Shown piece by piece: positions 1-7,900 of a stretch of DNA of 10,093 nucleotides. The stretch covers positions 1 through 10,093 of the forward strand of contig CAJWPV010000021.1 of NCBI GenBank assembly GCA_913045395.1, in the 5' to 3' direction. Positions within the stretch are counted from its first letter, which is position 1, and every line of letters begins with the position of its first letter. Under the pieces are notes generated by a model. It did not search any database. It saw only the letters and a program-made list of their open reading frames with translations, and was not told the origin of the DNA. Source of the stretch: an uncultured Verrucomicrobiota bacterium. GTDB taxonomy: Bacteria > Verrucomicrobiota > Verrucomicrobiia > Limisphaerales > UBA1096. The position numbers and the translations under genes are program-made.

Positions 1-193
1 CGGTGAAACGCATCCCCTGCTTGGCCAAGCGATCGCAGTGCGGTGTGCCGGCCCTGCCGCCGACGTGCGAGAGATCTCCATAGCCTAGATCGTCGGCCAG
101 GATGAAGACGACGTTCGGTTTGTCTGCAGCCGTACTGGCAGTGATTAATAGAAAAAAAGCGCTAACCAGGGCGAAGTGGTTTCGATATGTCAT
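1..193 (-). CDS. Secreted sulfatase, N-terminal fragment (gene runs off the left edge)
   Basis: This is the 5' end of a sulfatase gene. Sixty-four codons are visible before the window ends. Residues 1-23 form a signal peptide: a short polar start, then a hydrophobic run around VSAFFLLITAS and a small-residue cleavage region TAA-DKP. Residues 26-41 (PNVVFILADDLGYGDL) are the classic first strand of type I sulfatases, and D34 and D35 are expected calcium ligands. The segment DRLAKQGMRFT at 54-64 is the usual following helix and strand. The catalytic C/S-x-P-x-R motif lies outside the window, so the formylglycine residue and the subfamily cannot be confirmed. The start is the ATG at 193; an in-frame stop lies 9 bases upstream (203-205) and no other start fits. 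No Shine-Dalgarno sequence is visible. It lies 122 bases downstream of the large cytochrome gene on the same strand and may be the last gene of that cluster. It probably acts in the periplasm or outside the cell on sulfated glycans. Confidence 0.9.
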   Translation of the reverse strand, partial: MTYRNHFALVSAFFLLITASTAADKPNVVFILADDLGYGDLSHVGGRAGTPHCDRLAKQGMRFT

Positions 194-315
194 TCGCGAT
201 GTCTACAGCACTGAACCGTTGCTGGCAATTCGCCACTGGATTGAAAGGCAGCTTCCATATGCTCAGACTAATCCAGACTGGGATTCTCCAAAAAAGTACC
301 CTGCATCTCTCCCGT
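194..315. other. Non-coding gap between large cytochrome gene and sulfatase
   Basis: This 122-base stretch separates two co-directional minus-strand genes. I see no convincing intrinsic terminator; the best hairpins have only 3-4 paired bases and no T-run in the right place. No clear promoter was found either. The sulfatase could be read through from the upstream genes or have its own weak promoter; the sequence does not decide. Confidence 0.5.
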
Positions 316-3300
316 TTATTGGTCCGTTATGAGTCGGGCTTTTCCCTGGATCAGGCTGTCCATTTGTTCCAATCGCGGAACAATCGACTGCACCTCCTCA
401 GGGAACCAGCGGAAGCCGGAGTCGTTGTGGTCGCGGCTGCTGGGCTGTGTCTGGCGGTTGCCGTAGAGGAACGCCCAGTTGGTTGGTAGCCAGAACTGAC
501 GCCACAACCTGTTTTTCCGCAGGATGGTCTGTCGCAATTCCTCGAAGGGAATGGGGATCAATTCACCGGTGACAGCGGCGCGAATAGTTGATGTGGGGTC
601 GGCCAGTCCAAGTTGCACGGCGATGGTGCGGGCGGCGAGCCATTGGCCTTTGCCAGAGAGTGTCGCGCCGTCTCGGGTGATCGCTTGGCCAAGCAGGGAG
701 GAGGTCAGATCAACGACTGGCAGTTTTCGCGCTTGGCCAAGCCGGCGAATGGCGGCGGTATAATGTTTGAGATTGGCGTTGCGTTTTTTGACATCCAGGC
801 CAAGGCCAAGCGGATCCTCGAACGGCACCGGCGTGATTAAAACCAATCGGCTGGTGCGAGTGGAAAGTTGCTCGAGGGTTTGTTCGTAGGCCTTGGTGAA
901 GTCGTTCAACTTTGCGAGCCCATCGAGTGACTCCGATTGGCCAAGCCACACAAATACCACGTTCACGGCGAGCGGCTTGCGGCGATCCGCCTCGCCGTAG
1001 CTTGGCTTGGCGGTGCCAAAAAAATTGCGCGGTCGCTGCTGCTGGTAGACGGTGTCCGCCGGCCAGGCCATGTTGCGAATGGCAAAGCGCTGCGTTGGGT
1101 GTGCAGCAGTCAACAGCGTCTCGAGGTAACCGTGCCGCTGACTCTCGACGGCGTTGGCCGAGCCGATGATCACGACATTGGCGTCCCCCTCGATTTGGAA
1201 ACCATTGGAGAATGCAGGAGCCGGGCTGGTTGTCTTGGCCAATGGGCGTACCAACGCGGGGGCGGGCGGTGGGGGAGGTGTTGGCTTGGGTGGCGTGGGA
1301 TTGTTTAGGGCCCCGAGCTCGAGCGCCTTCAGCGTGATGCCAGCCTGATATTTCCAATTGCCCGCGATGGACACCGGCTTCAAGCCCTTGGCGCTCACGC
1401 GCATTTGCGTCGTCTTGCCACCAAAGCCTCCCGACCAGCCATGATCAATCACGCGCACAGCGATTACGTTTCGGCCGGTCTTCACAAGTTTGCCAGGCAC
1501 AGTGTATTTGCGGGGCGAGGCCCAGAAGCCGGGTCGCTCGATGCCGCCGACCTGTATGCCATTGAACCAGGTCATGTCCATGTCATCAACCGGCCCCAGT
1601 TCGAGCGTGAGCGGTTTGCCGGCGCGCGCGCCGGCAATCTCAATCGCCCGCCGGAACCAGACCGTGCCGTCGTGACCAGGCAGTCCCGCTGTCTCGTAGA
1701 AAGTCGGAAGCTTCATCGTGTTCCACTTGGCATCGTCATACGCGGTCGCGAACCACTTGCCGATCATGCCGCGATCGTTGGCATCGAGCTTCGCGCGCCA
1801 CGCAGTCACTTGTGGCGTCCAGCCTGGCTTGGGCTGCGGTTTGCCTTCTTTCACCACCTTTTTCGGTAACCCACCTACACGCGCATTTTTTGCGGTGGGC
1901 GTCTCGGCTGGATTCTGAGGGGCAAGCCAACCGACAAGATCAACGAGTTCCTGGGGTGAGATCGTTGCTTCAAGACCAGTGGGCATAAGTGAAGCCTTCA
2001 TTGCTGTGCGACTCTTGATATTTGCCTTGAGTACATCTTTAAGCAGGCCACCCGGGATGCGCAGGCTCAGGGTGGTTTTACTGTCGCTGATCACAAACCC
2101 GATGAGTTGGGTGCCATCTTTTAATGTAATGTTAACACCCTCGTAACCCAAGCTGATGGTTTGATTGGGCTTCAGGATCGCTTCAAAAAGTTGTTCAGAG
2201 CTCAGCTTGTTGCCGATATCAGATAGCTCAGGGCCGAAGTCGAGTCCTTCCCCCTGCACAATGTGGCAGGCGATGCAGCCGGCTTTTTGAAACACAGCCT
2301 TGCCCTTGGAAGTGTCTGGCTTGGCTGCCAGCAGTAGTTCAATCGGCCAACGTTTGCCAACGGGCGTGAGAAGCTCTTGTTGCTGCGCAGCAAAGCTGCG
2401 GGTATTCGGGCCGGGAGAAGAAGCGAGGCTCCGAATCGCCGGTGGTATGAATTTGGCTGGCAATTTTTTCTGCTGTACCAATTGCATGAGCACTCCGGCT
2501 CCCGACGAGCTTCGACCCAAGGCCGTAATGGCCAAAAGTCGTGATGCCTCGAGCCGAGCCTCATCAGTGGTAACAGTCCGCAGCATGGCCACTGCCTGGT
2601 TATTGCCCACGAAACCAAGTGCTTTTATGAACGCTGGCGTCTGGTTTGAATTACTCAAGGCGGCCTCAATGCGGTGGTCTTCCTTGAATGCAAAGATTTG
2701 TCCGGCTGCGCGAATGCCCGGTTCCTTTTCCGGAGTGGCCTGCACCATGTCCATTAGGTGCCCCGCCATGTCCTTCCGATTTAAGCGTGCCACCATGTCC
2801 ACAAAGGTGACCGTGCCCTTGCTGGCAAGTATGGTTGCCTCCACTTGTTTCAAGATTTTGGGATGCTTCTGTAGAAAGTTCGGGGTGGCACGTTGGAAGG
2901 CTTCCAAGTAAGTCGCCGGACTGCGTTTAGCATCACCCTCTAGCAAGATGGCCAGCGCAGCTTCTTTTGGTTTATCGTCATGAAAATCCAGCGCGCGCAG
3001 GAGGCGCGGATGCTCTGTCGCCGGCACATTGGGACTCAAAAGGAGCTTGGCGAGCAATGCCGCAGCTTCGGGAGCGCGTGAACGCCATATAATATCGCGC
3101 CCAGCCGCCGTCTTCCATGTGTCACGGGTTTTCTTTAACCAAGTATTGAGACAGGCGGTTTCCTTGCCTTTTTCACCAATGCCTAGAGCCTCAAGATACC
3201 AACGGTCTTTGCGATCGTATTGCGCAGCGAGTTCCGTCCAGAGCTGAATGGATTCTGCAGAAGTTAGTCGATGCAGGGAAATCGAACACTCGCGACGAAC

Positions 3301-4872
3301 CAGGGCGGACTTATCGCGCACCAATTGCCTCACGACAGGTTCAACCGGCAACTGATGACGACGTGCGATACGCAACCCTAGCGCACGAATGTTTTCGGAC
3401 TCATCTCCCAATGCCGTCTCTATGGCTTTTTGGGCGCCGTTCTTGATTGCGGCCAACGCCCATAAGGCTCGGGCTCGGAAGCGCGGATTCTTATCACTCG
3501 CCATCGTTTCCAGCGCAGGCCGCGCGCGCTCCTGCATTCCAATCAAGGCCGTCCATGCCTTATACCGCGCCGACAAGTTCGGGCTCCGCAACGCCTTGAC
3601 GGCACCTGCGGGCGTTTTGAAATTATAGGCAGGCAACGCATAGACATGATTTGGAGGTGCCACACGGAAAATACGCCCTGCGTCGTTGACGGTGCGGTGG
3701 CAGCAGTCCACGGGATCGAACCAGTCGGCGATAAAGAGGGAACCATCCGGTGCCACGGACACGTCCGAGGGGCGGTAGTTGCGATTTGCCTTGCTGCGGA
3801 CAACATCGACGATGGAAGCGGAATAACCGGCGCCGGCCTGCTTCGCGGGGAATGCCCAGACCACGTTGCGCCCGGGCTCGGCGTGGATCATTTGGCCGCG
3901 AAAGGGCTCGGGCAACAGGTCGCCCTCATACACCAGAATACCGGTAGGCGCGCCCGAGCCGGTGATGAGCAGGTTCGGCACCACACCGGGATCGTTCTGG
4001 TGCCACATGCGGCGTTGCATGGTGGCTTCCATGTTGGTGCGTTTATTTCGGTAGTCGGCTCCCGTACGTTCATCGCGGTAGCCGTAGTTGCCATACTCCA
4101 TCACGAAGTTCACGCGGCAGGAACTCGATCCGTTGTCATTGTCCGACTGCCACATGGTACCGAAAGAATCAACCGTCACCTCCCAGTTGTTCCGAAAGTT
4201 GTAGCCGAGCACCTCCACGCGGTTGCCATCAAGTTCACAGCGAATGACCATGCCTTCCTGATACGGTTTGCGGCTGTTGTTTACAGGATTCCCGAAAAGG
4301 TCCCTAACCAACGACCCGTCTGCGCGCCACAACCCCGCGTTAAAGTTTCCGAAGTTAAAATAAAGCCGTCCGTCCGGCCCGAACATCACGGCATGTATTG
4401 CATGGTCATGCTGGCCATTAACCGGATTCAAAACTTTCCCTGTGAACAGCAACTTCTTCCTATCTGCCTTGTCATCGCCATCGGTGTCGGTGAGCAAAAT
4501 AATCCTGTCCGGCGCGGAAACAATCGCCTTGTTGCCCAGCACGCAGACGCCGTGCACACCATCGATGTCAGGATCCTGGTAAAAGACTGTTGTCTTGTCG
4601 GCTCGCCCATTGCCGCTACTATCCTCAAGAATTAAAATGCGGTCACCTGGCTTGCGAAGCTTCTTGCGGTAGTTGAACGCCTCGGCCACCCACACACGCC
4701 CGCGGTCGTCCACGTCGATGCTGGCGGGATTGGACAACTGCCCCTGTATCGCAAATGGCTGAACAACCAGGCCTTCGGCCACTTCGAACTGTTCGTCTGT
4801 CAGGGCGCTATCCGGCTTCGCCATCGCGTAAACAAGTGCGACACACCACAGGAATATTTTCAGTATCTTCAA
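316..4872 (-). CDS. PVC-type heme-binding CxxCH protein fused to sialate-O-acetylesterase-like and SGNH-like domains (1518 aa)
   Basis: This is a large exported multidomain c-type cytochrome. Residues 1-18 form a signal peptide (KILKIF, then hydrophobic LWCVALVYA). Residues about 30-415 are the six-bladed-propeller 'membrane-bound dehydrogenase' domain, with two Asp-rich loops (D84-D92, D129-D137) and a closing segment ADWFDPVDCCH...GRIFRV. Residues about 420-800 are HEAT-like helices. A PVC-type cytochrome c domain (about 855-985) has heme motif C866-I-A-C869-H870 and a likely axial Met in SLMPTGL. Residues about 1035-1185 match the beta-sandwich of sialate O-acetylesterases (DGTVWFRR at 1068, FNGIQVGG, PRKYTVPG, GKNVIAVRV-like). 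A Pro-rich linker follows, then an SGNH-like domain (about 1230-1430) and a charged tail. The start is TTG at 4872: it keeps the signal peptide, no ATG or GTG lies upstream in frame, and the next in-frame ATG (residue 17) would destroy it. It begins 4 bases after the preceding gene. Substrate unknown; sugar oxidation in the periplasm is inferred from the family. Confidence 0.93.
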   Translation of the reverse strand: MKILKIFLWCVALVYAMAKPDSALTDEQFEVAEGLVVQPFAIQGQLSNPASIDVDDRGRVWVAEAFNYRKKLRKPGDRILILEDSSGNGRADKTTVFYQDPDIDGVHGVCVLGNKAIVSAPDRIILLTDTDGDDKADRKKLLFTGKVLNPVNGQHDHAIHAVMFGPDGRLYFNFGNFNAGLWRADGSLVRDLFGNPVNNSRKPYQEGMVIRCELDGNRVEVLGYNFRNNWEVTVDSFGTMWQSDNDNGSSSCRVNFVMEYGNYGYRDERTGADYRNKRTNMEATMQRRMWHQNDPGVVPNLLITGSGAPTGILVYEGDLLPEPFRGQMIHAEPGRNVVWAFPAKQAGAGYSASIVDVVRSKANRNYRPSDVSVAPDGSLFIADWFDPVDCCHRTVNDAGRIFRVAPPNHVYALPAYNFKTPAGAVKALRSPNLSARYKAWTALIGMQERARPALETMASDKNPRFRARALWALAAIKNGAQKAIETALGDESENIRALGLRIARRHQLPVEPVVRQLVRDKSALVRRECSISLHRLTSAESIQLWTELAAQYDRKDRWYLEALGIGEKGKETACLNTWLKKTRDTWKTAAGRDIIWRSRAPEAAALLAKLLLSPNVPATEHPRLLRALDFHDDKPKEAALAILLEGDAKRSPATYLEAFQRATPNFLQKHPKILKQVEATILASKGTVTFVDMVARLNRKDMAGHLMDMVQATPEKEPGIRAAGQIFAFKEDHRIEAALSNSNQTPAFIKALGFVGNNQAVAMLRTVTTDEARLEASRLLAITALGRSSSGAGVLMQLVQQKKLPAKFIPPAIRSLASSPGPNTRSFAAQQQELLTPVGKRWPIELLLAAKPDTSKGKAVFQKAGCIACHIVQGEGLDFGPELSDIGNKLSSEQLFEAILKPNQTISLGYEGVNITLKDGTQLIGFVISDSKTTLSLRIPGGLLKDVLKANIKSRTAMKASLMPTGLEATISPQELVDLVGWLAPQNPAETPTAKNARVGGLPKKVVKEGKPQPKPGWTPQVTAWRAKLDANDRGMIGKWFATAYDDAKWNTMKLPTFYETAGLPGHDGTVWFRRAIEIAGARAGKPLTLELGPVDDMDMTWFNGIQVGGIERPGFWASPRKYTVPGKLVKTGRNVIAVRVIDHGWSGGFGGKTTQMRVSAKGLKPVSIAGNWKYQAGITLKALELGALNNPTPPKPTPPPPPAPALVRPLAKTTSPAPAFSNGFQIEGDANVVIIGSANAVESQRHGYLETLLTAAHPTQRFAIRNMAWPADTVYQQQRPRNFFGTAKPSYGEADRRKPLAVNVVFVWLGQSESLDGLAKLNDFTKAYEQTLEQLSTRTSRLVLITPVPFEDPLGLGLDVKKRNANLKHYTAAIRRLGQARKLPVVDLTSSLLGQAITRDGATLSGKGQWLAARTIAVQLGLADPTSTIRAAVTGELIPIPFEELRQTILRKNRLWRQFWLPTNWAFLYGNRQTQPSSRDHNDSGFRWFPEEVQSIVPRLEQMDSLIQGKARLITDQ
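583..1185 (-). other. SGNH-hydrolase-like domain with substituted catalytic positions
   Basis: This is a sub-region of the 1518-residue protein, residues about 1230-1430. The fold signature is visible: NVVIIG strand, GYLETLL helix, RNMAWPADT, a VVFVWLGQSES block, LVLITPVPF, and a final DGATLSGKGQWLAA block. Where active SGNH enzymes have G-D-S, this has G1237-S1238-A1239. Where the block-III Asn is expected it has S1313 in LGQSE. Where D-x-x-H is expected it has D1401-G-A-T1404. The domain is therefore probably non-catalytic. The alignment is by eye. Confidence 0.65.
1318..1770 (-). other. Sialate O-acetylesterase-type beta-sandwich domain
   Basis: This is a sub-region of the 1518-residue protein, residues about 1035-1185. 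The order of blocks is: KWFATAYDDAKWNTMKLP, DGTVWFRRAIEI, LTLELGPVDDMDMTWFNG, PRKYTVPGKLVKTGRN, VIAVRVIDHGWSGGFGG, then IAGNWKYQAG. This is the pattern of the galactose-binding-like insert in bacterial sialate O-acetylesterases and of glycoside hydrolase family 2 sugar-binding domains. The esterase's own catalytic halves are not around it in the usual arrangement, so it looks recruited as a binding module. Confidence 0.7.
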
Positions 4873-4876
4873 TTCG

Positions 4877-7800
4877 TCACTTCGGTTGGCCGGTTGCCTT
4901 CAATGAGGAAAGATACTTAATGAGATCGAGCAACTCCGTGTGAGTGAGAGTAGCGGTGAGGCCCGGCGGCATCACGGTGCCGCCCTTGGTGTGTTGCTGT
5001 ATATTCCTTGTCTGGACGGTGATGATTTTGTCTGTGGTCAAATCGCGAATGCTCAGTTCGTTTTTATCCGCGTTATGAAGAAAGCCACTAAATACTTGAC
5101 CATCCTTGGTCACCACCGTGGTTGCCTCATAACCCTCCTTGATTTGCCGATCGGGCCATAGCACGCTTTCAACCAGTAAATCTAACGGTAAACCAGCGGC
5201 CACCGCGGTGAGGTTCGGGCCTTTGACGGTTGTAGTGGCGCCTTTAATTCCATCAACGGAGTGGCAGGCAGTACAACTTGCCAGTGGCAGCTGGAAAACT
5301 TTTCGGCCGTTCGCTGCGTCGCCGCGTTCGAGGGCTTCTTTTGTAAGTGCGGCAACAAGCTTAGGGCTGTAAGTTGGTATGGCAACTTGTTGGCCAAGCG
5401 CTCGGTCGACAGCGCCGATCAACCTGGTGTCGCTGCGGCCCGCGGCGTTGAGCCAGCGCCGAATCAGCTTGGCTCTGTCGGGTGAAATCTTCGCCTGGTT
5501 AAGCGCACCTGCAAGTGCATCGGCGCCTTCGTTGCGTTTAAGGATCGCGGCCAGGATGGAGCCAAATTCAATTTCGTTTACCTTGGTCAATAATTCTGCG
5601 GAAAGTTTGGCAGCCTTCGGCAGATCAAGCTTGGCCAAGCCGGAAATGGCGGCGGCACGAACCGATGCCGGTTCCGTTATAACGGCCAGGCGGTCGAGAG
5701 ACGCGATGGCCTTGTCACCGCCCAATTGGCCAAGTGCTTCGGTGGCTGCCAAGCGAACGTTGGCCGGTTCATTTTGGTCGGTTGCTTCGGTGACGATGTA
5801 ATCCTTGAATGATTTGATTTTCCAGAGCCCGGCAAGTTGGATTGCCTTGGCACGAACGAGTCCATTTCGATTTCGGGTGGCAGTGAAAAGTTGCTTTTCG
5901 GCATTTGACGGGGGTTGGAGGTTGCGTTTTAGAACCGATTCAGAGAGAGCGTCCAAAACATCAGGTAGAGTGCTCGCGCTTTTCAAGATCAATTGTGCAT
6001 CAGTGGTATTGCCAGTCTGAGCAAGTAGCGCAAACAGGGCTTGCCGCTGTTTGACGGGAAGTTTTGGGTTGTCGATTTGTTGGCGCACAACTACGGAGAC
6101 ATCGTTGCCTCCGTAAACTTTCAGCAGGGCCTGCAGATGGTCGGTGTTTGCAAACGTTAAGTCTCCCGATAGAAGGGCAGGGCGCCAGTGATTGGCGAGG
6201 GCATGCACAGTTTGGTTGAAAGCAAACTTCACGAAGCGATCGCTTTCGTTGGCACCGGCTTGCGCGGCGACCAAGATCGATTTCGGTTGGCGGACATCGC
6301 TGACAGCGACGAGGGCCTCGAGTCGCACTCGGATGTGTTCGTCGCGTGCGCTACGGCCGAGAATGGCGAGCGGGTCATCCAGGCGATCGTGCCATCGACC
6401 GGCAACGCGGGTGGCATAGGCACGGGCGCGGTAATCTTTTGCGTCGAGAAGGCGGTCAAGCAACCGGCGATTGATGACTTCGTGCGATTCAAATACTCCG
6501 ATGGCTTCGTAGAGTTTGTGCTCCAAGTCGGGATCGCTTGGTTTCAGGCCATCAATCCATTCCTGAGTGGCGGCCGTGGCGTCAGCCTTGGGTAAATCCA
6601 TAAGGCGCAGCTTGGCTTGCCGGCGTGTCCAGCGACGAGGGGCAGCGAGTTGTTCCGCAAGTTGGCTGGCGTTCATTTTTGCCAACTGAGGAACCTTGGC
6701 CAGGGGTCGTCCCTTGGCGGTGATACGCCAGATCCGGCCATGATTCTTGTCACGATCTGGATGACGAAATGACGCCTGGTAGTGCCCGATGATGGGGTTG
6801 AACCAGTCGGCGATGTAGAGCGAACCGTCTGGGCCAATGCTGGCGTCGACGGGGCGAAACGCGTTGTGGGATGAGGTGAGGATGGGCTCGAGTGTTTCAA
6901 GCTTGTGACCGGCACCATCGACGCCTGGGCGGAGACGGGCGACGTTGCGGGCGAAGTACCCGGCGATAATGAAGTCGCCTTGAAAATCATCGGGCATGTG
7001 TGGTGAGTCGACGATCTCAATGATCATCGATTTAATTTTAGTACCGCCGATCTGCATGGCACCGCCCCAATAGCCGCCAGAAATATATTCGGCGGAAATC
7101 AGGCCGGGCAGGAGTTCGCTGATTGTGTTGCCGTTGCTCTTGATGAATGGCTCGCCCCAATCGCCAAAGGCGAACCCCCACGGGTTGCCACCGCCGGAAG
7201 TGCGGCGATGAGCATGAAGTTGGCGGCGCAGAGGGCGGAACCGCCATGAGCCGTGTTCATCGAGTCGACGAATGCCCCAGGGAGTCTGCACTCTGGAAAA
7301 ACAATGGAGGCCTTGGCTGAAATACAATTCGCCGCCGGGGCTCCAGGCGAAGGAGTTGATGTTTTGATGCGTGTCACCGGTGCCGAAGCCGGTGAAGATG
7401 ATTTCTCTTGCGTCGGCTCGGTCATTGTTGTCGGTGTCGCGCACGTGAATCAAATCGTGGCTGTTCCCGATGTAGGCGCCACCGTGGCCAAGCGCAAAGC
7501 CGGTTGGCATGTTCAACCCATCGGCGTAGGTGATGATCTTGTCGGCGTGACCGTCGGCATTGGTATCTTCAAGGATGAGAATTTTGTCGTTGGGCGGTTC
7601 GCCTGGTTTGAGTTGAGGATATGCCCAGGTACAAAGCACCCAAAGCCGGCCATGTGCGTCCCAACGAAAACAGATCGGATTGGAGATGCCCATCATCTCG
7701 TCAGCGAACAGCTTGATCTCTAGCCTCGGATCAATGTTGAACGACTCGAGTTGAGCCTCGACGGAGTTGTCTTTTTCCGGCTTGGAAACCGATAACGGAT

Positions 7801-7900
7801 TTTGCCCGAAGAGCGAAATCGTTGGCAGCGCGAGCAGCGACAGGGCCGTAGTGAGTTGGGCGATGCGACGATGTGCCGATGGTAGGTTCAGGAATACCAT
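4877..7900 (-). CDS. PVC-type heme-binding CxxCH protein with propeller, HEAT repeats and cytochrome c domain (1007 aa)
   Basis: This is an exported c-type cytochrome of the Pirellula/Verrucomicrobium type. Residues 1-33 form a signal peptide (RR near residue 11, hydrophobic LTTALSLLALPTISLF). Residues about 50-400 are the 'membrane-bound dehydrogenase' beta-propeller, with two calcium-type Asp loops: D112-T-N-A-D-G-H-A-D120 and D155-T-D-N-N-D-R-A-D163. The domain ends in IADWFNPIIGH...HGRIWRI. Residues about 410-860 are alpha-helical HEAT-like repeats. The last domain (about 865-1003) holds the heme motif C876-T-A-C879-H880, the GPNL segment and MPPGL with a probable axial Met, then LLDLIKYLSSL as final helix. 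The ATG start at 7900 overlaps the end of the nitroreductase gene by 13 bases, which suggests translational coupling. There is no clear Shine-Dalgarno sequence. The family is thought to oxidise a carbohydrate or alcohol and reduce the heme, but the substrate is unknown. It differs from its downstream neighbour by ending after the heme domain. Confidence 0.94.
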   Translation of the reverse strand: MVFLNLPSAHRRIAQLTTALSLLALPTISLFGQNPLSVSKPEKDNSVEAQLESFNIDPRLEIKLFADEMMGISNPICFRWDAHGRLWVLCTWAYPQLKPGEPPNDKILILEDTNADGHADKIITYADGLNMPTGFALGHGGAYIGNSHDLIHVRDTDNNDRADAREIIFTGFGTGDTHQNINSFAWSPGGELYFSQGLHCFSRVQTPWGIRRLDEHGSWRFRPLRRQLHAHRRTSGGGNPWGFAFGDWGEPFIKSNGNTISELLPGLISAEYISGGYWGGAMQIGGTKIKSMIIEIVDSPHMPDDFQGDFIIAGYFARNVARLRPGVDGAGHKLETLEPILTSSHNAFRPVDASIGPDGSLYIADWFNPIIGHYQASFRHPDRDKNHGRIWRITAKGRPLAKVPQLAKMNASQLAEQLAAPRRWTRRQAKLRLMDLPKADATAATQEWIDGLKPSDPDLEHKLYEAIGVFESHEVINRRLLDRLLDAKDYRARAYATRVAGRWHDRLDDPLAILGRSARDEHIRVRLEALVAVSDVRQPKSILVAAQAGANESDRFVKFAFNQTVHALANHWRPALLSGDLTFANTDHLQALLKVYGGNDVSVVVRQQIDNPKLPVKQRQALFALLAQTGNTTDAQLILKSASTLPDVLDALSESVLKRNLQPPSNAEKQLFTATRNRNGLVRAKAIQLAGLWKIKSFKDYIVTEATDQNEPANVRLAATEALGQLGGDKAIASLDRLAVITEPASVRAAAISGLAKLDLPKAAKLSAELLTKVNEIEFGSILAAILKRNEGADALAGALNQAKISPDRAKLIRRWLNAAGRSDTRLIGAVDRALGQQVAIPTYSPKLVAALTKEALERGDAANGRKVFQLPLASCTACHSVDGIKGATTTVKGPNLTAVAAGLPLDLLVESVLWPDRQIKEGYEATTVVTKDGQVFSGFLHNADKNELSIRDLTTDKIITVQTRNIQQHTKGGTVMPPGLTATLTHTELLDLIKYLSSLKATGQPK

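Noticed and set aside
194..315. Possible terminator hairpins such as GGA-GAA-TCC and TGGC-GAATT-GCCA
   Set aside because: Stems of only 3-4 pairs without a following T-run do not support an intrinsic terminator.
1249..1320. Pro/Gly-rich low-complexity DNA as a tandem repeat
   Set aside because: It encodes the Pro-rich linker between two domains; no repeating unit longer than a codon or two is visible.
3646..4635. A 329-codon plus-strand open frame opposite the large cytochrome gene
   Set aside because: It lies wholly antisense to the well-supported propeller domain, shows no recognisable domain, and is best explained by the codon bias of the real gene. The same holds for the other long frames at 710-1357, 2300-2911, 1405-1869 and 7253-7723.
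29..6243. Two copies of the cyanobacterial HIP1 octamer GCGATCGC (29-36 and 6236-6243)
   Set aside because: Only two copies, which is too few to call enrichment; all other evidence points to a PVC bacterium rather than a cyanobacterium.
7100..7260. Possible frameshift in the 1007-residue protein around the Arg-rich segment WRFRPLRRQLHAHRR
   Set aside because: The frame continues directly into the family-typical NPWGFAFGDWGEPF segment, and similar Arg-rich stretches are normal here in the family, so the gene looks intact.
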